DNA from: Plecoglossus altivelis
Lineage: Eukaryota; Chordata; Actinopteri; Osmeriformes; Plecoglossidae
Length of the DNA: 64,000 bases
Direction: 5' to 3'
NCBI GenBank assembly: GCA_036571765.1
Contig: BROE01000016.1
Span: 7,955,491-8,019,490 of the forward strand
The notes under the pieces are model-generated. The model worked only from the letters and a program-made list of their open reading frames with translations. It had not been told where the DNA came from and did no database searches. Below, in pieces: positions 1 through 13,400 of the stretch. Position 1 is the first letter of the stretch; the number at the start of each line of letters is the position of its first letter. A program made the position numbers and the translations under genes.

Positions 1-3000
1 GTGATTATAAGCTTGCATGTAACGTGTAAACGGTGAAGGATTTTCTCATTCAGACAACATGGTATTCAGACTGTGGCAAACTATTTTCATTCCATCACCC
101 AGTCTCAAAGGGGAAAGTCAATCCGTTATTTGTATCGTAATCATACACAAACACTCCTTAACCAGGTATGATAGCGCAGTAAACTTCATCAAAGCACACA
201 AGATCCAAACCTTGAGTTCCTCATTTGGCTAGGCTACTGTTGCGTATAACTTAATGCACAGAACACCGAAGGTTCCATTGGCTCGTTGCACATGAAAATG
301 TTATGTTTCATAGATATAATGATGGTGCAGTCATTTAACTGAAAAATACGTTATTCCCCTCCCACCCATCTCAGTCCCATTCAGTCTTACCCCAACCCCC
401 CCAAGGGACAGTGTCCCACTTTAGCTTGGTATCAGCACTTTGGTCTTAAAGCTCTACTTATAGGAATATCCTAAATACTCCAATCTGTTAGGGAGGTATT
501 TAAACTTGTCTGTCTGGCTCTTATGTTTCTGAGCCATCACCCTCTTCTTGAAACATGCCCAAGGAGGTAAACTGGGGGAAGAAGTCGTGTTATTTTAATC
601 AGACTCTGATTTGGGTATTAAAAAGGTCTGGATGTGGGCTATTTTGAGATTAACGTATATACAGAGATCCCTAATTTTTTAACCATTAGATAAATTGATT
701 ATTAATGAAGGTCAGTCGAAATGCAGTACAGGAGAACATAAAGATATAAGGAGTGAGAATGTTTCCCCCACCCCATCTATGGCGCAAAGAAAGAAAAAAA
801 AAACAGTATGGATTTTAGGTGAAATACTAACCTGCTTAACCCAATCCCTGTTATATAACAACATATGTAGCATTGTGTGTATCTGTGCTTTTCTATTGGG
901 TAGACAATATGTAAAGTGTAAAGTGGTTCATTGAAACTCATGGGTGAGTGGGGCTGGACAGAGTCATTTAAATATAACTGCAGAACTGTGAGACTACTGC
1001 TAAAGTGTGACGTCTGAGGCTCTGGCGCCCTCATGTGGTAGTGTTTCAAGGAGGTATTGTATCGCTTTTAGATTTCGGTTTTTGACTAGTGCACAGTGCC
1101 TGTGATGCAGTTGGTGATCAAGATGTCAGTGAAACACACAAATACAGAGGACTGAAACTATAGATAAAGCATAGTGACTGTGATAAAACTGTTGGCGCAC
1201 ACACACATTCCCTGGAATTCCAGTTAGCACAGTGCCTGTGATGCAGCTTGTGATAATGCAGCAGTTCTTCTAAGCACTGTTAGTAGGCTATATTTTTCAG
1301 ATCACTCTCGATTTAGATTTTTTGTCATCTCTGTAATATTTGTCCAAGATCCACATTCAATAGACATAAATGTATACAGTAGTATGCATATACATGTATA
1401 CAGTACATAAATGTATACAGTAGTATACATATACATACAGTATACTGCATACATATACATGTATACAGTATATATGCATGTATACAGTAGTATACATATA
1501 CATATATGTATACAGATGCATACATAAGTGGCTATTCTAGTCACATATGCAGATACAACTTTTGTTTTTCGTAAAACCCAAAATTATCTTATTTATGCAG
1601 GAATAATTTAGGGTACTGTTAAGTAGACTAAATAAATGTATATGACACAATCTGGGATTAGAGCAAGCTTGACCTATAACATTTTGAGGACATGAACTCA
1701 CATTGCTCTTGAGAATCTAAACAACATAATGCCCCACGTCTTGCACACACTGTTATTGTTAGAAGATTTACTGAAGACGTTTGAGGGGCTGCAGGGTAAG
1801 CTGTCCAAAGACCAGAGAGAGAAAAATGTAACAGAAGAGCAAGCCCTTGTAAAGACAAACAGATCAACATACTGATGCAGTAGAGCCCCATGCCTCAGTC
1901 CATTTGCCCGGACAGAGAACATTACCTGTTTGAGCATCCCACCACACACTGGAAGCTTAACACACTGACGAATAGGAACCTTCATGCCATGCAGGCTGAC
2001 TGGAAGATTACAATTATGCCAAAAGAAGGTCTTGTGAATCTTAACGGTAGAAGCCTAACTCACTGTCAAATTCAGGAGGAAGAAAAAAGGGCAGAGGGGG
2101 TCAAGATATTTTAAGAGAGTGAAAAGAGGAGAAATTATAGATATTTTGAAAGACTAACAGTATCAAGGTCCCCGTTCGTCTTAGGATAAGAGACTTCAAC
2201 AGCAGCCACTGTGATAAGTGTTCTGCTCAGATCCTGCTTGATCAGAGGGAAGACTTTCTGAAAGCGTGAACTGAAAAGAAAGAAAGGTGGTTTTAGATTC
2301 ATCCACAGATGTGGGTGTTCTGTACAGGAGAAAAGGGCAACAAGCTTGTATGGACGTGGTCAACACAGATACTGAGCAGACATGTCATGAACACTTTGCT
2401 TATCCTCTCTTTTAGAGACTATGCTGAAGATGGTTGTTCATCTTCAAGCACAACAAACTGGAGATTCCTAGAGTGCTTGTTTCAAGGTTGACAGTGTGCA
2501 TTTGGGGAATTCCCCATGTCATTGGTTGTCATCAGGAATGTTTGGGTTGAATAAGGATTAAAAATAACCTAAATATATTCATCAGGGAGGAGGAGATGAC
2601 TGGCCAGTTGAGTCAAATACAGCGGCAATCAAGAGACATCGTGAGGTTATTCTGGGTGATGGACATAATCTCTTCCTACACGGACCCCATCAAGCATATC
2701 AGAGGGAGGCATTAGTAATCAGGCAGAGCAAAGGCATCACTACATGAACAAGCTGTGAAGCAACAGTTAAATGTGTTTATTGTGTTGTGTAACATGGGTG
2801 AAATGAGAAACAATTATTGTCAGAGGACCGGACTATGGGCCTGGTTTACCAAGCAGTGGAGACTAAGCAGAGCCTCTGTGAGGAACACTATGGCTGGTTT
2901 ATCCATCTGAAATATGAAGACCATTCTAGATAGTTGAGCTTCCCAGATGAAGAACCACATGGTGGGGGTGATAACAGAGTTATTTTTTCATTTGTGTTTT

Positions 3001-4076
3001 TTACACATGTATTATTATTATTTTTTGTTTAAATATGATAGAAAGCCATATGTTGATGTTATAGCTAAATGCAATTACAGTATGGGGAGAACATTTGTTT
3101 CTCAGGTATTTTACTTCATTCATTCTATCTTGACAAAGAAGGCTCATTTGACCCATTTTGCCTTTAAGTATGCTTATGTGTCTAAAAATACTTTTTGAAA
3201 GGACTCAAATGGAACCATGTCTTGGTCCCTTAATCTTGTGGCAAATTCCCACTTGCTAGTTTAACAATTATCGATATCAAGAGTAGTTGTTGAATATGAA
3301 AAATTCTTTCAAATTGGCATTAGAAAATAATGTTTTTATTTTCCACCAAATGGGTGGCATAGCGTTATAACCTCTCGTTGCTAGCCTTTTAGAGTGATGT
3401 TTTTGAGAAGGTCACCAGGAAAGTGACCACTAGATGGGGTAAGGAGCTGATCTATATTGGCCAATCAGCAGTTGCCAAGGTGTCAGAACTTACACCCCTG
3501 AAAGCTAAGGGTAATTTCCCTTTTTTTTTTGGCAAAATGGATGTTAATTGTCCCTTTGGATTGACCACTCATCTCCTGCCTGGAAGGAGAAACGGGTGAA
3601 GATTATCCAAAGTATAGAACCAGGGCTTTGGGTGTTGACCTGGCTGGCTCAATTGGAAACTCAGTACTCCTAACATCATTCACAGATTGATACAATTTAC
3701 TGATTATAACTACTGGTTATACTTAGTGATTCAGTCTCTTCTCACTGGAGGAAAAAGGAGGCAGGAAAATATCTAAAATAATGTGTCATTATTTGGTAGT
3801 GGGCTATAATAAAAAGGCTTCTGAGGCTTTTATCATTTGCCATAAATACTCAAAGAAAAATACTAGTTGGTAGCTGAATCCCAGATTGTCATATGAAGAC
3901 ACAGGCAGAACTATTTGTCCCCAGAGGAACAATTGATCGAAAACCATACAAACATTAACAACACAGTATCAAAAGATACACAATATGAAACAATATCAAA
4001 GAAGGCTTAGAGTAGGTTGACTTAAATTGTGGAATGGGCAAGATTTGGGGGCCAGACAGCAGTGTGAGTTGATGTG
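1..4076. other. Upstream non-coding region
   Basis: No exon, RNA gene or protein family recognised on either strand. Open frames are under 100 codons and show no coding character. The only structured feature is the minisatellite listed separately. Confidence 0.6.
1365..1527. repeat. AT-rich minisatellite with palindromic ATACATGTAT units
   Basis: Tandem, slightly diverged blocks of about 20-28 bp built from CATGTATACAGTAGTATACA. Many sub-units are self-complementary. The open frames across it reflect the repeat and are not coding. Confidence 0.85.
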
Positions 4077-4086
4077 AGGGGCGGGG
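4077..4086 (+). promoter_or_regulatory. GC box upstream of hspa12a exon 1
   Basis: A perfect Sp1-type GGGGCGGGGC about 340 bp upstream of the candidate start codon. No clear TATA box was seen, which would suit a housekeeping-like or neuronal promoter. Promoter function is inferred. Confidence 0.4.
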
Positions 4087-4427
4087 CTGGACAGAGGGCT
4101 ACCTAACAATCGGAAAGTAGCAGCTTGAGGTACCAGGCTTCCTTTCTCTGAAGGAGGTGTGGAACGGCCCAACTCGACACAAGCTTAATTCGACTGAATG
4201 GGTCAACCCCGCATTGCACCCCACAAACGAGCTTTAGCTATAGCCTATATCTGGAGCCAATAGAAAATAAGTTAATATATAGACAAGGGATTTGAATACC
4301 AGTAAGTACTGTGGAGGGCTTTTGTTTTTTTATATGCTATTTTGAATTACAGTTTCCCAAATAAACAGGGAAAATTGCATGTTTTAGCTGTGTCAGGGAG
4401 GGCCGTGGAAAGATAAGGCAGCGGGAT

Positions 4428-4470
4428 ATGATGACTGAGAAAGAGTCGACAACAGACAACATAATAGCAG
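4428..4470 (+). CDS. hspa12a: hspa12a coding exon 1 (start codon)
   Basis: Tandem ATGs at 4428 and 4431 open a 14-codon piece, MMTEKESTTDNIIA, ending in one spare G before a GTAAAA donor. Joined to exon 2 this makes GAT (Asp) and continues AMATPSPAKS, which fits the short acidic N-terminus of HSPA12A in length and phase. The second ATG may be the real start. A pyrimidine-rich stretch ending in TACAG near 4350 could be an acceptor, so a further non-coding exon upstream is possible. The exon was identified from splice phase and resemblance alone. Confidence 0.75.
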
Positions 4471-7400
4471 GTAAAATGACTTTTTAAACCTACTCTTAGG
4501 CTACTTTGAATATCTACAAATCACTATCATCGTTACGTTGTTGAAGTTGCAGTTGTGAGAATGCGCAAAGCCTGTAAGGTTTCGTACATTATTTCAAGGC
4601 TAACAATGATGTCGACCTGCATGCACTTGAACAGTCTCTAAAACTGAGACTGGTTATGTGTTAGTTTAGGTAGTCTACATATTCCAAGTCACGAAATTCC
4701 AGTATTAGAAATGTAACTGATGATGATTTGCTATCGGGGTTTGAAAAATAGATTGCAAGGGGATTCTGATGGCTTGATTTGTCGCAGTGTGTGGGCAAGG
4801 TACCTCAACTGCAACATATATGGTCGCACGATTACAATAAGATCATCACTGTTCATGCTATTGTTTATTAGTTCGTGTTGACTTGGTGCAACATTTCTGG
4901 GTGTTATGAAAAGTAACCGCGGCGTATGTCTCCTCATAACGGTGCATGGTTTGGTCACATGATCTGTATCATGGGAGATCTGACTCAATGCAGCAAAATT
5001 CTGCGTAGCTCTGCCTGCCTCACCACCATCCCAGGTGAAGTGGAATTATGTTTCTTCTTACTTATTCTTTCGGCTACGAGGCTACCTCAAAACCTTCACA
5101 CTATTGCATGCAATAGCCTCCACATACAGATGAACAATTTTCACATGCGTGCTTGTTTCATCTCTTTCAGTTCAGGTTTCAGATTTTTATCATAACGTGA
5201 ATTAACATTTTACAAGCGTCTCATTTTCTTCTTCTAAGAACCACATTAGGCACGCCTGATGTAGCGTTGTTGGACCGACGATATGTAACCTACAATATGC
5301 CCTTATCGGCCAGGCGTGGTTGAAATCCAAAACACATCAAGACAAAATTGCAAACTGGTGATCAAAGTTTGTTCTTTAGCCTACGACTTTTTGACCCGCC
5401 TGAGATGTTTCGCTGAGGGGAAGATCTCAAACCAATTCTGTTGACAGTTACACTTCTTCTCAGGGTGTTGCGCAAACCTGTTATTTGTCAATAAACTGAG
5501 ATGGCACCCTGTTGCCAGTAGCCTATGCTAAAAACGTAGCCTATCATGGTCGTTACTGACCATTTGTTCGGAGACATGAATGTCTTTTCAAACAAATAAA
5601 GCAGAGATGTCGTGCCGTCGTATTTAGTTCTAATGCATGCTTGCCTTACACGTTCCCACGGTGACACTTGGAGGATGCTGATAAAGAGTCCATTGTTCAT
5701 CTTGGGGCCATTGAGACGTGCACAAGGCCTCGCGCGATCTCAAACTAAAACTTATCTCTGGCAACTGATGTCATTATGGAAAGAAACTGCACGTTTCAGC
5801 TTTTGACATCCTCGTTGTAAACTCAATGCAAGCCATATGTCAAGGTTGAAAAAGTTAGAAAGATTTACTTTACAAATTGATGACCAGTAATGAGAATCAA
5901 TTACTCAAATGCAGCGGGACCGCTCTGCCTAATCATTCACAGTTGGAACCCTTCCAACCAATGCCTGGATTTGAAGAAGGGATAGGAATGATCTGCCTGT
6001 TTCTATCAACGGCAGAGCCCAAGCCCACCAATCACTGTGGCCTATCATGACTGGACAGAAGCTGACACAGCCTTGATTTAGAGGTCCACCTTCCTAGTCA
6101 CTGTAGAATCAATCCATAGAGAGATGTGAGCTGGTGCAGCATATCTGGACAATAGTGCCTATCTATTCCAGGGTGTGGTCACCAGTGTACGACTCTTTAT
6201 TGATGCTGGTCAGTCTTGTATCGACCCTGTGGTGATATTTAGCATTCAAATAGCATGAACACAACAAACAGACAACTACAACAATGCTGAGTTGAATCCT
6301 TGTGTCATAAGAAGTGTTTCTCGTCATGAGAGCTCATTGCCAGGATTGATTCTTCAAGTGTCTCTTAAGTGTGGTTATAGTAAGCATGGCATGAGAAATA
6401 CTGTATTGCCTTTGTTCGGAGTCCTTGTTTCCAATAACTGAGCTTGACATAGAAACAGCCATGCTGCAACAGGCTTTTAAAAATATGACGTAATGATCTG
6501 TAGTATACTGCATAGTCATGCTATACATCGTTTCTTTTTAGACCCCCACCACCACCACCACCACCACCACTAGGTAACTGATTAGAAAGACCAAAATCAA
6601 CAACAGCGTCTTGGATTTGACTGAGTTTGAACATGGGTCACGAAGCCCTGAAAATGTTGAAACAAAGGGAGTGGTGTTTTTAGCCATGTGTTCAACATAC
6701 TGAAGTCAGAGTTTGGAAGGAGAGACAGACACAAAGGGAGCCATGCTCAAAGAAGAACATTCTTTGTACTTGATCTAATTTATTTGTTCTCAGCCCATCG
6801 CGTTATCCTTCCCGAAACCAAGAGATGTCACATTGTAGTAATATTATGCTTAAGCAAACTATCTTTGTTATCACCAGCCTGTCAAGTCACTGTCACAAGT
6901 CTCAGGAATTCCCATTTACTATGTTGAGTAAACAGGGATATTTGAGAGGTTGGCACAGATGTTTAACTCTTAGGCTTTCGTTGTACTCTGCTGTGTTGCT
7001 CACTGTACAGGCAGGTATCCCCAGGAAATCTTTTCGAAATCCTCAGCTTTGTCCTGCTACTCTCTATCAAGTGTCTCATTTCACTCACAAACATGGTTGA
7101 AGTCAACAGATGTGTGATGTTCGGGCTTGTTTGAGTCCATGTATGAAGAGAATGTAAGGTTAATATAAACGACTAAAAGGAAATAGAATCATATATGAAA
7201 AAAATGGTTGCTTGTTGAACAGTCCAATAAAGTTTAGAGGAACTGAAGAGCCAGTTAAGAGTGTCCTTTATTAGGTGAATATATATAATAGAGTAGAATT
7301 ATAGTTGGCCAAATTCTAATTTATTGTCTTTTCTCTGTGTTTTTAGTTGGCATTGATTTAATAGTATGAATGTAAAAAAGAACAATTCACACTTAAGATG

Positions 7401-10400
7401 GGAGTTCATAGGAATTCATGTTTTGTTTTTGTTCAAACAGGGCTGGTTCTGTGCGAATTATGGTCAAATTACAGAGTTGTGCATACTATGCCCCGTATAG
7501 TACCTTATTACTGATTCCTACTGCACTGTTACTGTGACTACTAGCCTACTTGATGACTTCATGAGGAACTTCTTCACAGCACAACAAAGAGGGTTACATT
7601 TCAAGTGCAGTCCACAAGACATAGGGGTTTTAACACTACATGGGTAGCTCTTTTAGTTTCCTTAATGTGTATTTGAGCTAATCTTCTCACTTCCTGACTT
7701 GGTTAGCATTCATACGTGAAAAGCGTGTTGGAGATGTTTTATGGAGACAGAAAAGGTTGGTTTTTACCATCAGGAGCAATGATTTAAGACGCTAGTCATC
7801 AGTGTTTTTGTTTGAGGTGAACTCAATTACTGTTGGATCGTTTGTGTTTTGGGAAGTTTGAGCCTTGTGCCAGACAGGGAGTAGTCAGTCAACCGTGCAG
7901 TTGTTCTAAAAGGTCTGGCACATCCAAGCGCTCTTATTCATATATCAACCATAGAGCCCACCGCAACGCAACTGTTAACTGTTTATCAAAAATACTTATC
8001 AGATTGTGAATGAATGATTAAATGGGATACACAACCCAACGTGTGCGTTGTCAACTAGAGGAATGCTTTTAGTGTTGAAGTCCTGTTTTTGTGACCACAG
8101 AATAAGTCCAACCATTTAAAGTAAATTCCACAAGTTTGAAGGAACTATTTTTATTGTCAACAAACCTCCAGAAAAGAGTGAAATAGAAACCGAGAGTAGT
8201 GAAAAGAATGTTCCTGCTCTGCATTATGTCAGACCATAGACACTAGTGTTTACCCTCAAAGGGAGGCGTCCATCCTGTAGAGAGAGTGGATGGGGCAGGA
8301 AGAAGATGGTGCTTCTCACTTACTGTCAGATATGGAAAGGAACTTGTATAGTTCTTCTTTCCAACTCTAATCCTGATGCTGACAGTCACTGGCTCTGTCA
8401 CATGCCAAAGCCATGTTGACATCAAGTGTGCCATGTGTCTACTGAAGATGTGTGATCAATACTGGTGACAATATATGTTCTGTTCACATCAGAGCTTTCA
8501 GAGTTTGTTGTGGTTAGACGCTTCACATTGCTGAATGATGCAACAATGCCCATAAAGGAGCTCAGATGAAATGTAGGTTGGTAAATTATTTAACTGTGTC
8601 TGCCCTGAAAAACATCAGGGGCCGCCGAACGAACAGAAGAGGAAGCAGAACTCTGTTTTACTAGGCAATGCAATTGCCATACTCTTAAAAGCGTGCTTTG
8701 AATGTTTTAAATGTATGAAACTATCTTTGAATAAGGAAAACACCAAAGTCAAGAGTGAATTAGATTTCGATTTTCATATAATTCACGAGTATCAATTGAA
8801 ATTCTCAACAGCAAGGAAAAAGGTAGTAAAAAAACGTTTTACTGGCCATGATCATGGCTTCAGAAAGTATTCTGACCGCTTCACTTCTAAATAGATTGTG
8901 TTATTTTGTTATAAATTGATCGAACTTCAATTTGCACACTAATCTGCACTAATTGACCCACAATGACAAAGTCAAAACATGTTTTTACTTTTTTTGTAAG
9001 TTTATTTTTGTAGAAATCCATCATTTCAATCTCTCATCAACGCATATACAGACCCTTCAGCCATGTATAAGAGGCCCTTCGGTAGCAATTATAGCTGCAA
9101 GTCTTTTTGGAAAATTTTCAAAGGGCTTTGCGCACCTGTATCTGGGAAGGTTATCCTCCCATTCTGTCTGGCAGATCCTCTTGACCCCCTTAAGGATTTG
9201 AACCGTATGTGAACGTCCATCTTCACGTCTCTCCGCACACGTTCTTTTCGGTTGAGGTAAGGGCTTCGTCTGGTCCACTCAAGAACAGTCAGAGACCTGT
9301 TTCCAAAGCCCCTCCTTTGTTGTCTTGACTGTGTGCTTTAAGTTGCTGTTGACCCTGTTGGGGGTCTTGTGAACTCTGGAGCAGGTTTTCTTCAAGGACA
9401 TCTCTGTATTTGGATGCATTTGTCCTGACCAGTCTTCCTGTCTCCCTGCGACTGACAAACACCTTCATAGCATGATGCTGCCACCACCATGCTTCACCAC
9501 AGGGATGGTATTTGCCAGGTGATGAGCAGTGCTCAGTGTTCACCAGACAGAGCGCTTGTGGTGCTGCCCAAAGAGTTCTATCAGACCAGAGAATCATTTT
9601 CCTCATTCTCAATGGCCCTTAAAATTCCATTTGTCAAACTCTGAGCCGACTGTCACCTGGCTTTTACTTAAGAGTCCCCTCTGTCTACCCACTCCATAAA
9701 GGCCTGATTTACGGAGTGCTGCTGAGATGGTTGTCTTTCCAGCAGTTTCCACTATCTCTGCTGTGGACTTCAGAATGGCTCTTAAGGTGACTGCTGAGTT
9801 GCTGCCTGACCAAGGCTGTTCTCGCCCGGTTACTCAGTTTGTCTGGACGACCACATCTGGTTAGAGTCCTTGTGGTTCAACTCGTTATTGAGGCCACTGT
9901 GCCTCTGGGAACACTCTAAGCTTTAGAAATGGTTTTATACCCACGACCTGATCTGTCTCTCATCGTAATTGTATCGCAGAGGTCTACAGAGAGTTGAACT
10001 TAAACGTCATGGCTTGGTTCTTGTTCTAATTTACAGTGTGAATTGTGGGGCCTTATGCGTGTGTTTGTAAAATATGTCCTATCTGTTCAATTAGCCATAC
10101 TTGGGTTCAAGTCTAGTTAGATTCAGGGATGAATGAAGCAAACAGGAAGGTTTTGACTACAGTTTGGAGTGTCAATAATAAGAGTCTAAATACTTTAGTA
10201 AATTCGATATTTCAATTTTAGATTTTTCAGTATTGGGCAGAAATGGCAATTTTATCAATTTACATTTAAAACACAATAAAATGTGTTGAAAGTGAAGGGA
10301 TCTAAGCACTTTCTCAAACTACTCTAGCATGCTTGGAGGAATGCTTGTCATCAAATCATGCTTTTGATTGTGTCGGCGTGTCTTTCATAACAATGGGCAT

Positions 10401-13400
10401 CTATTTACATCTGCTTTGTGTCAAAGTGAATTGTCTACTATCAGACACTATTTTAGTGAGTTTTTTGTTTTTGTATCAGGGATTAGAGTAGACAGGCAGG
10501 AAGGAAGACCATTGTTCATTTAAGGGGTTTGAGGAATTTCCCCAATGTGACCTAAACACTCTGCCCTCCCAGGAAACCTGTCTCACTCTTCCTTTCTTTC
10601 AAACCTCTCTCACCATTGTTCATAGTCATAAACGTCCTCAAACTGCGGGTCTATCTTTGTAGTTTCACATTTGCTCTGAATGTCTGTTTCGTTGCGTTTA
10701 AAGTATGCATTCATATAGTAAGAAAGACTTCTTTCATTTAGTTCTGCATAAAATGTCAATCATTTTGCTCTGTTTAACAGGCAGTTTCTGAACCATATTC
10801 ACCCATACCAACCCTTAAACATACATTACCCCTGTTCCCATAATATTATTATAGATGGGTCACAGAGGGACTCATTCACAGTCATGCCCACTGGCTTCAA
10901 CACTGGCCACCAAAACCTTTAGAACATTCCTAGAAAAACATCTGAGACCATTTTCAGGTCCAAATGTAGGTTGAACAGTGTGCGTTTGTGTGACACTCCT
11001 CCTACCTGCACGGTGGAGCACAAAGTGAAGAGCCACCTCCGAGGCCCAAGGACACAATTCCAGCCCTGTTCCAAAGCCTCCCCACACAGACAGCTGATGC
11101 AGTGCTGTCAATGTGTCCTTCTCATTGACTCTCACATGGATCTCGACCGAAACCTCCCTATGAACCCGCCCAGTGGGGTGCCTTGCTAGTGGGGAGACGC
11201 TTATTTAACTTCGCAGCAGTTGAGCAGATGTCTCCTCCCATCTCACACACAGACACGCCCTCCATCCCAGCGTCCTCAGCTCCGCTTAGGACGACACCTG
11301 ATATTTCAGGCCACAAGGAGACTCACTCTTGCTCACAGGAGGGCTTTCACAGGCTCGGGGTGAAACATTATGGCTTTTCCATATGCAAGTCAATTAACTT
11401 CACGCTGTTACTAACATCTTTCTTCTTCGCTCATCAATATTTACAATAGCATGCCATGCACCATGCAGTTGTAAATCCTCAGCCTAGGTGTAAATTCGTT
11501 AAAATTCTACGTGACACGTACTGCTGACTTCAGACAAATCAGGCAAACACAAGGCTCACGACTCACGGCTCAAGGCTTTGTTCATAAATGGAATGATACC
11601 GAGTTAGATTCTGTCCACCTGCTTTGGCATTTTCAAGCAGTGAGGTATTACTATGCTGATCTAATAGAAGGCTGTTTAGTTCTGTGGTAATCAGGTTACT
11701 CTCCATCCAATACTGCAGAAGGTGTATTTCTGTCTTGCTGCACATTTCCCAAAGTGGGGATATCATTTAACGGCAAACTGCAGGCGTAGATCTATAGGTT
11801 TATTGATTAGGGAATGCCAGGTGTACTGTTATATCAGCTCTTCTGCTTTTTTACTCTCAGCTTGTCTACTATTCAAAATATTTACTTTACTTTAGATGGA
11901 CGTTCTTATTTCCTTGCTGGTTAATATTTGTATCTATGCTTTATAGTAATATGATCCTAAGTTTAAATGGTTGAATATTTTCATTTTTGGATACTTGTGT
12001 ATTTAATTCATGCCTTAGCCAATGGTCATGGGACTAACACAATACACATTCTAGCTACAGGCCTGCATTTACGTCTTCTCTGGAGAGTCATGCCAAAATG
12101 CTTGTTTTTACATTTGAACTGCTCCCACCCACTCGTCTGTGGAGGAGAAGCTGCCTCTGCAGAGGGCCTGAAACGCCTCAAGCATTCCTGGAATAATGTC
12201 TATAGTGTGTGCTGTACATTACTGGAGAATTGTCTAAAGTGTCATATGCCTGTGTGTGCTTCCTTGGTAGTGTGTGTTTGAAGTGAAAAAGTGTGTTTTG
12301 TGGTTACACACTTTGAAGGGTGCTACAAACCATTGGCTGGCCTCAGCTGTTGTCAGTCTGCTTGCCTGTGCTGTGACTGGGCAGATGGCCAGCTGGATGC
12401 AGTTGAGATAGAGGGAGGGGAAGAAAGGTGGCCTCTCACTGTGTTTGTCTCTGTCTTTCTGTGTCTCTCTCCCTCTATGTCTCTCTTTCTCGCTCCTACA
12501 GACCCAACCTGACTGCGCGCTGTGCTGTAGCTTGGCATGAATGGAACCTCTGATGGGGGAAGAAATGGGACATTCACTCCAAAAGAGTGCCGCCCCAAAC
12601 TCATTTCTCTTTTCCTTCCATGAATGTGGCCCTTTGATTGGGGGTTTATTTTGTGGTGCCACTGAGTATTTGTGGCAGTAATTTGAATAGGGCATCTCTA
12701 TGCCATTGTAGGTGTCAATTAATGTCATACATTTATATGGGATCTCCTTGCACTTTTTTGTGCAGGTGGTTTTCCTCCTGCACCCGTTGCACTCCTTTGT
12801 GCTTTGGTTTCTACTATTGACATTATCGACATGCTGGCGACAGTGCCTCAAGCCTTTCTGAAAGCAATGAAAGTCAAACGTTTCGGTAATTTCATCATGC
12901 ACACAAATGAAAATCAGTCTCCTTAAAATGCCCTCTATCCTGCAAGAAATGTGTCCGTTTGTTTTCCTTTGAGGAATGAAAAGGGGGAAAATGTGAAGGA
13001 CGTGGTACAGCATCCGTTTGATTCCAGCCTCCTGCTTTTGAGTCAGCATTGAAAAGGTGATGCGAACACAGCTGCTTGGAATGAAGTTTAGTCCAATCGT
13101 TAGAGTTGTTAGTCCTTTTCTATGAAGTGTTCCGGGCTTCAACTTTCACTTGATTAGAGGCTTTGTAATGAACTTCCAGGCAGTTAAGGAGATTCTTACT
13201 GACTGCTTAGACACAGAATAAGGGCACCTAAGTGGCACCAGTCAGTTCTAAGGTCCCATCCTTGCTGTTCCTATCCAATATCGGGAAATATTAGCCAGGA
13301 ACCATTAGGTGCTAACAATGTACATGTAGTTATCTTCTCTGTATTGATCCATTTTAAGCAGGTGTGATGCTGATGTGGTACCCAATTAACTGTTCTGCTT

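Noticed and set aside
1302..1544. Tyr/Cys/Ile-rich open frames on the minus strand
   Set aside because: They are translations of the TATACA minisatellite.
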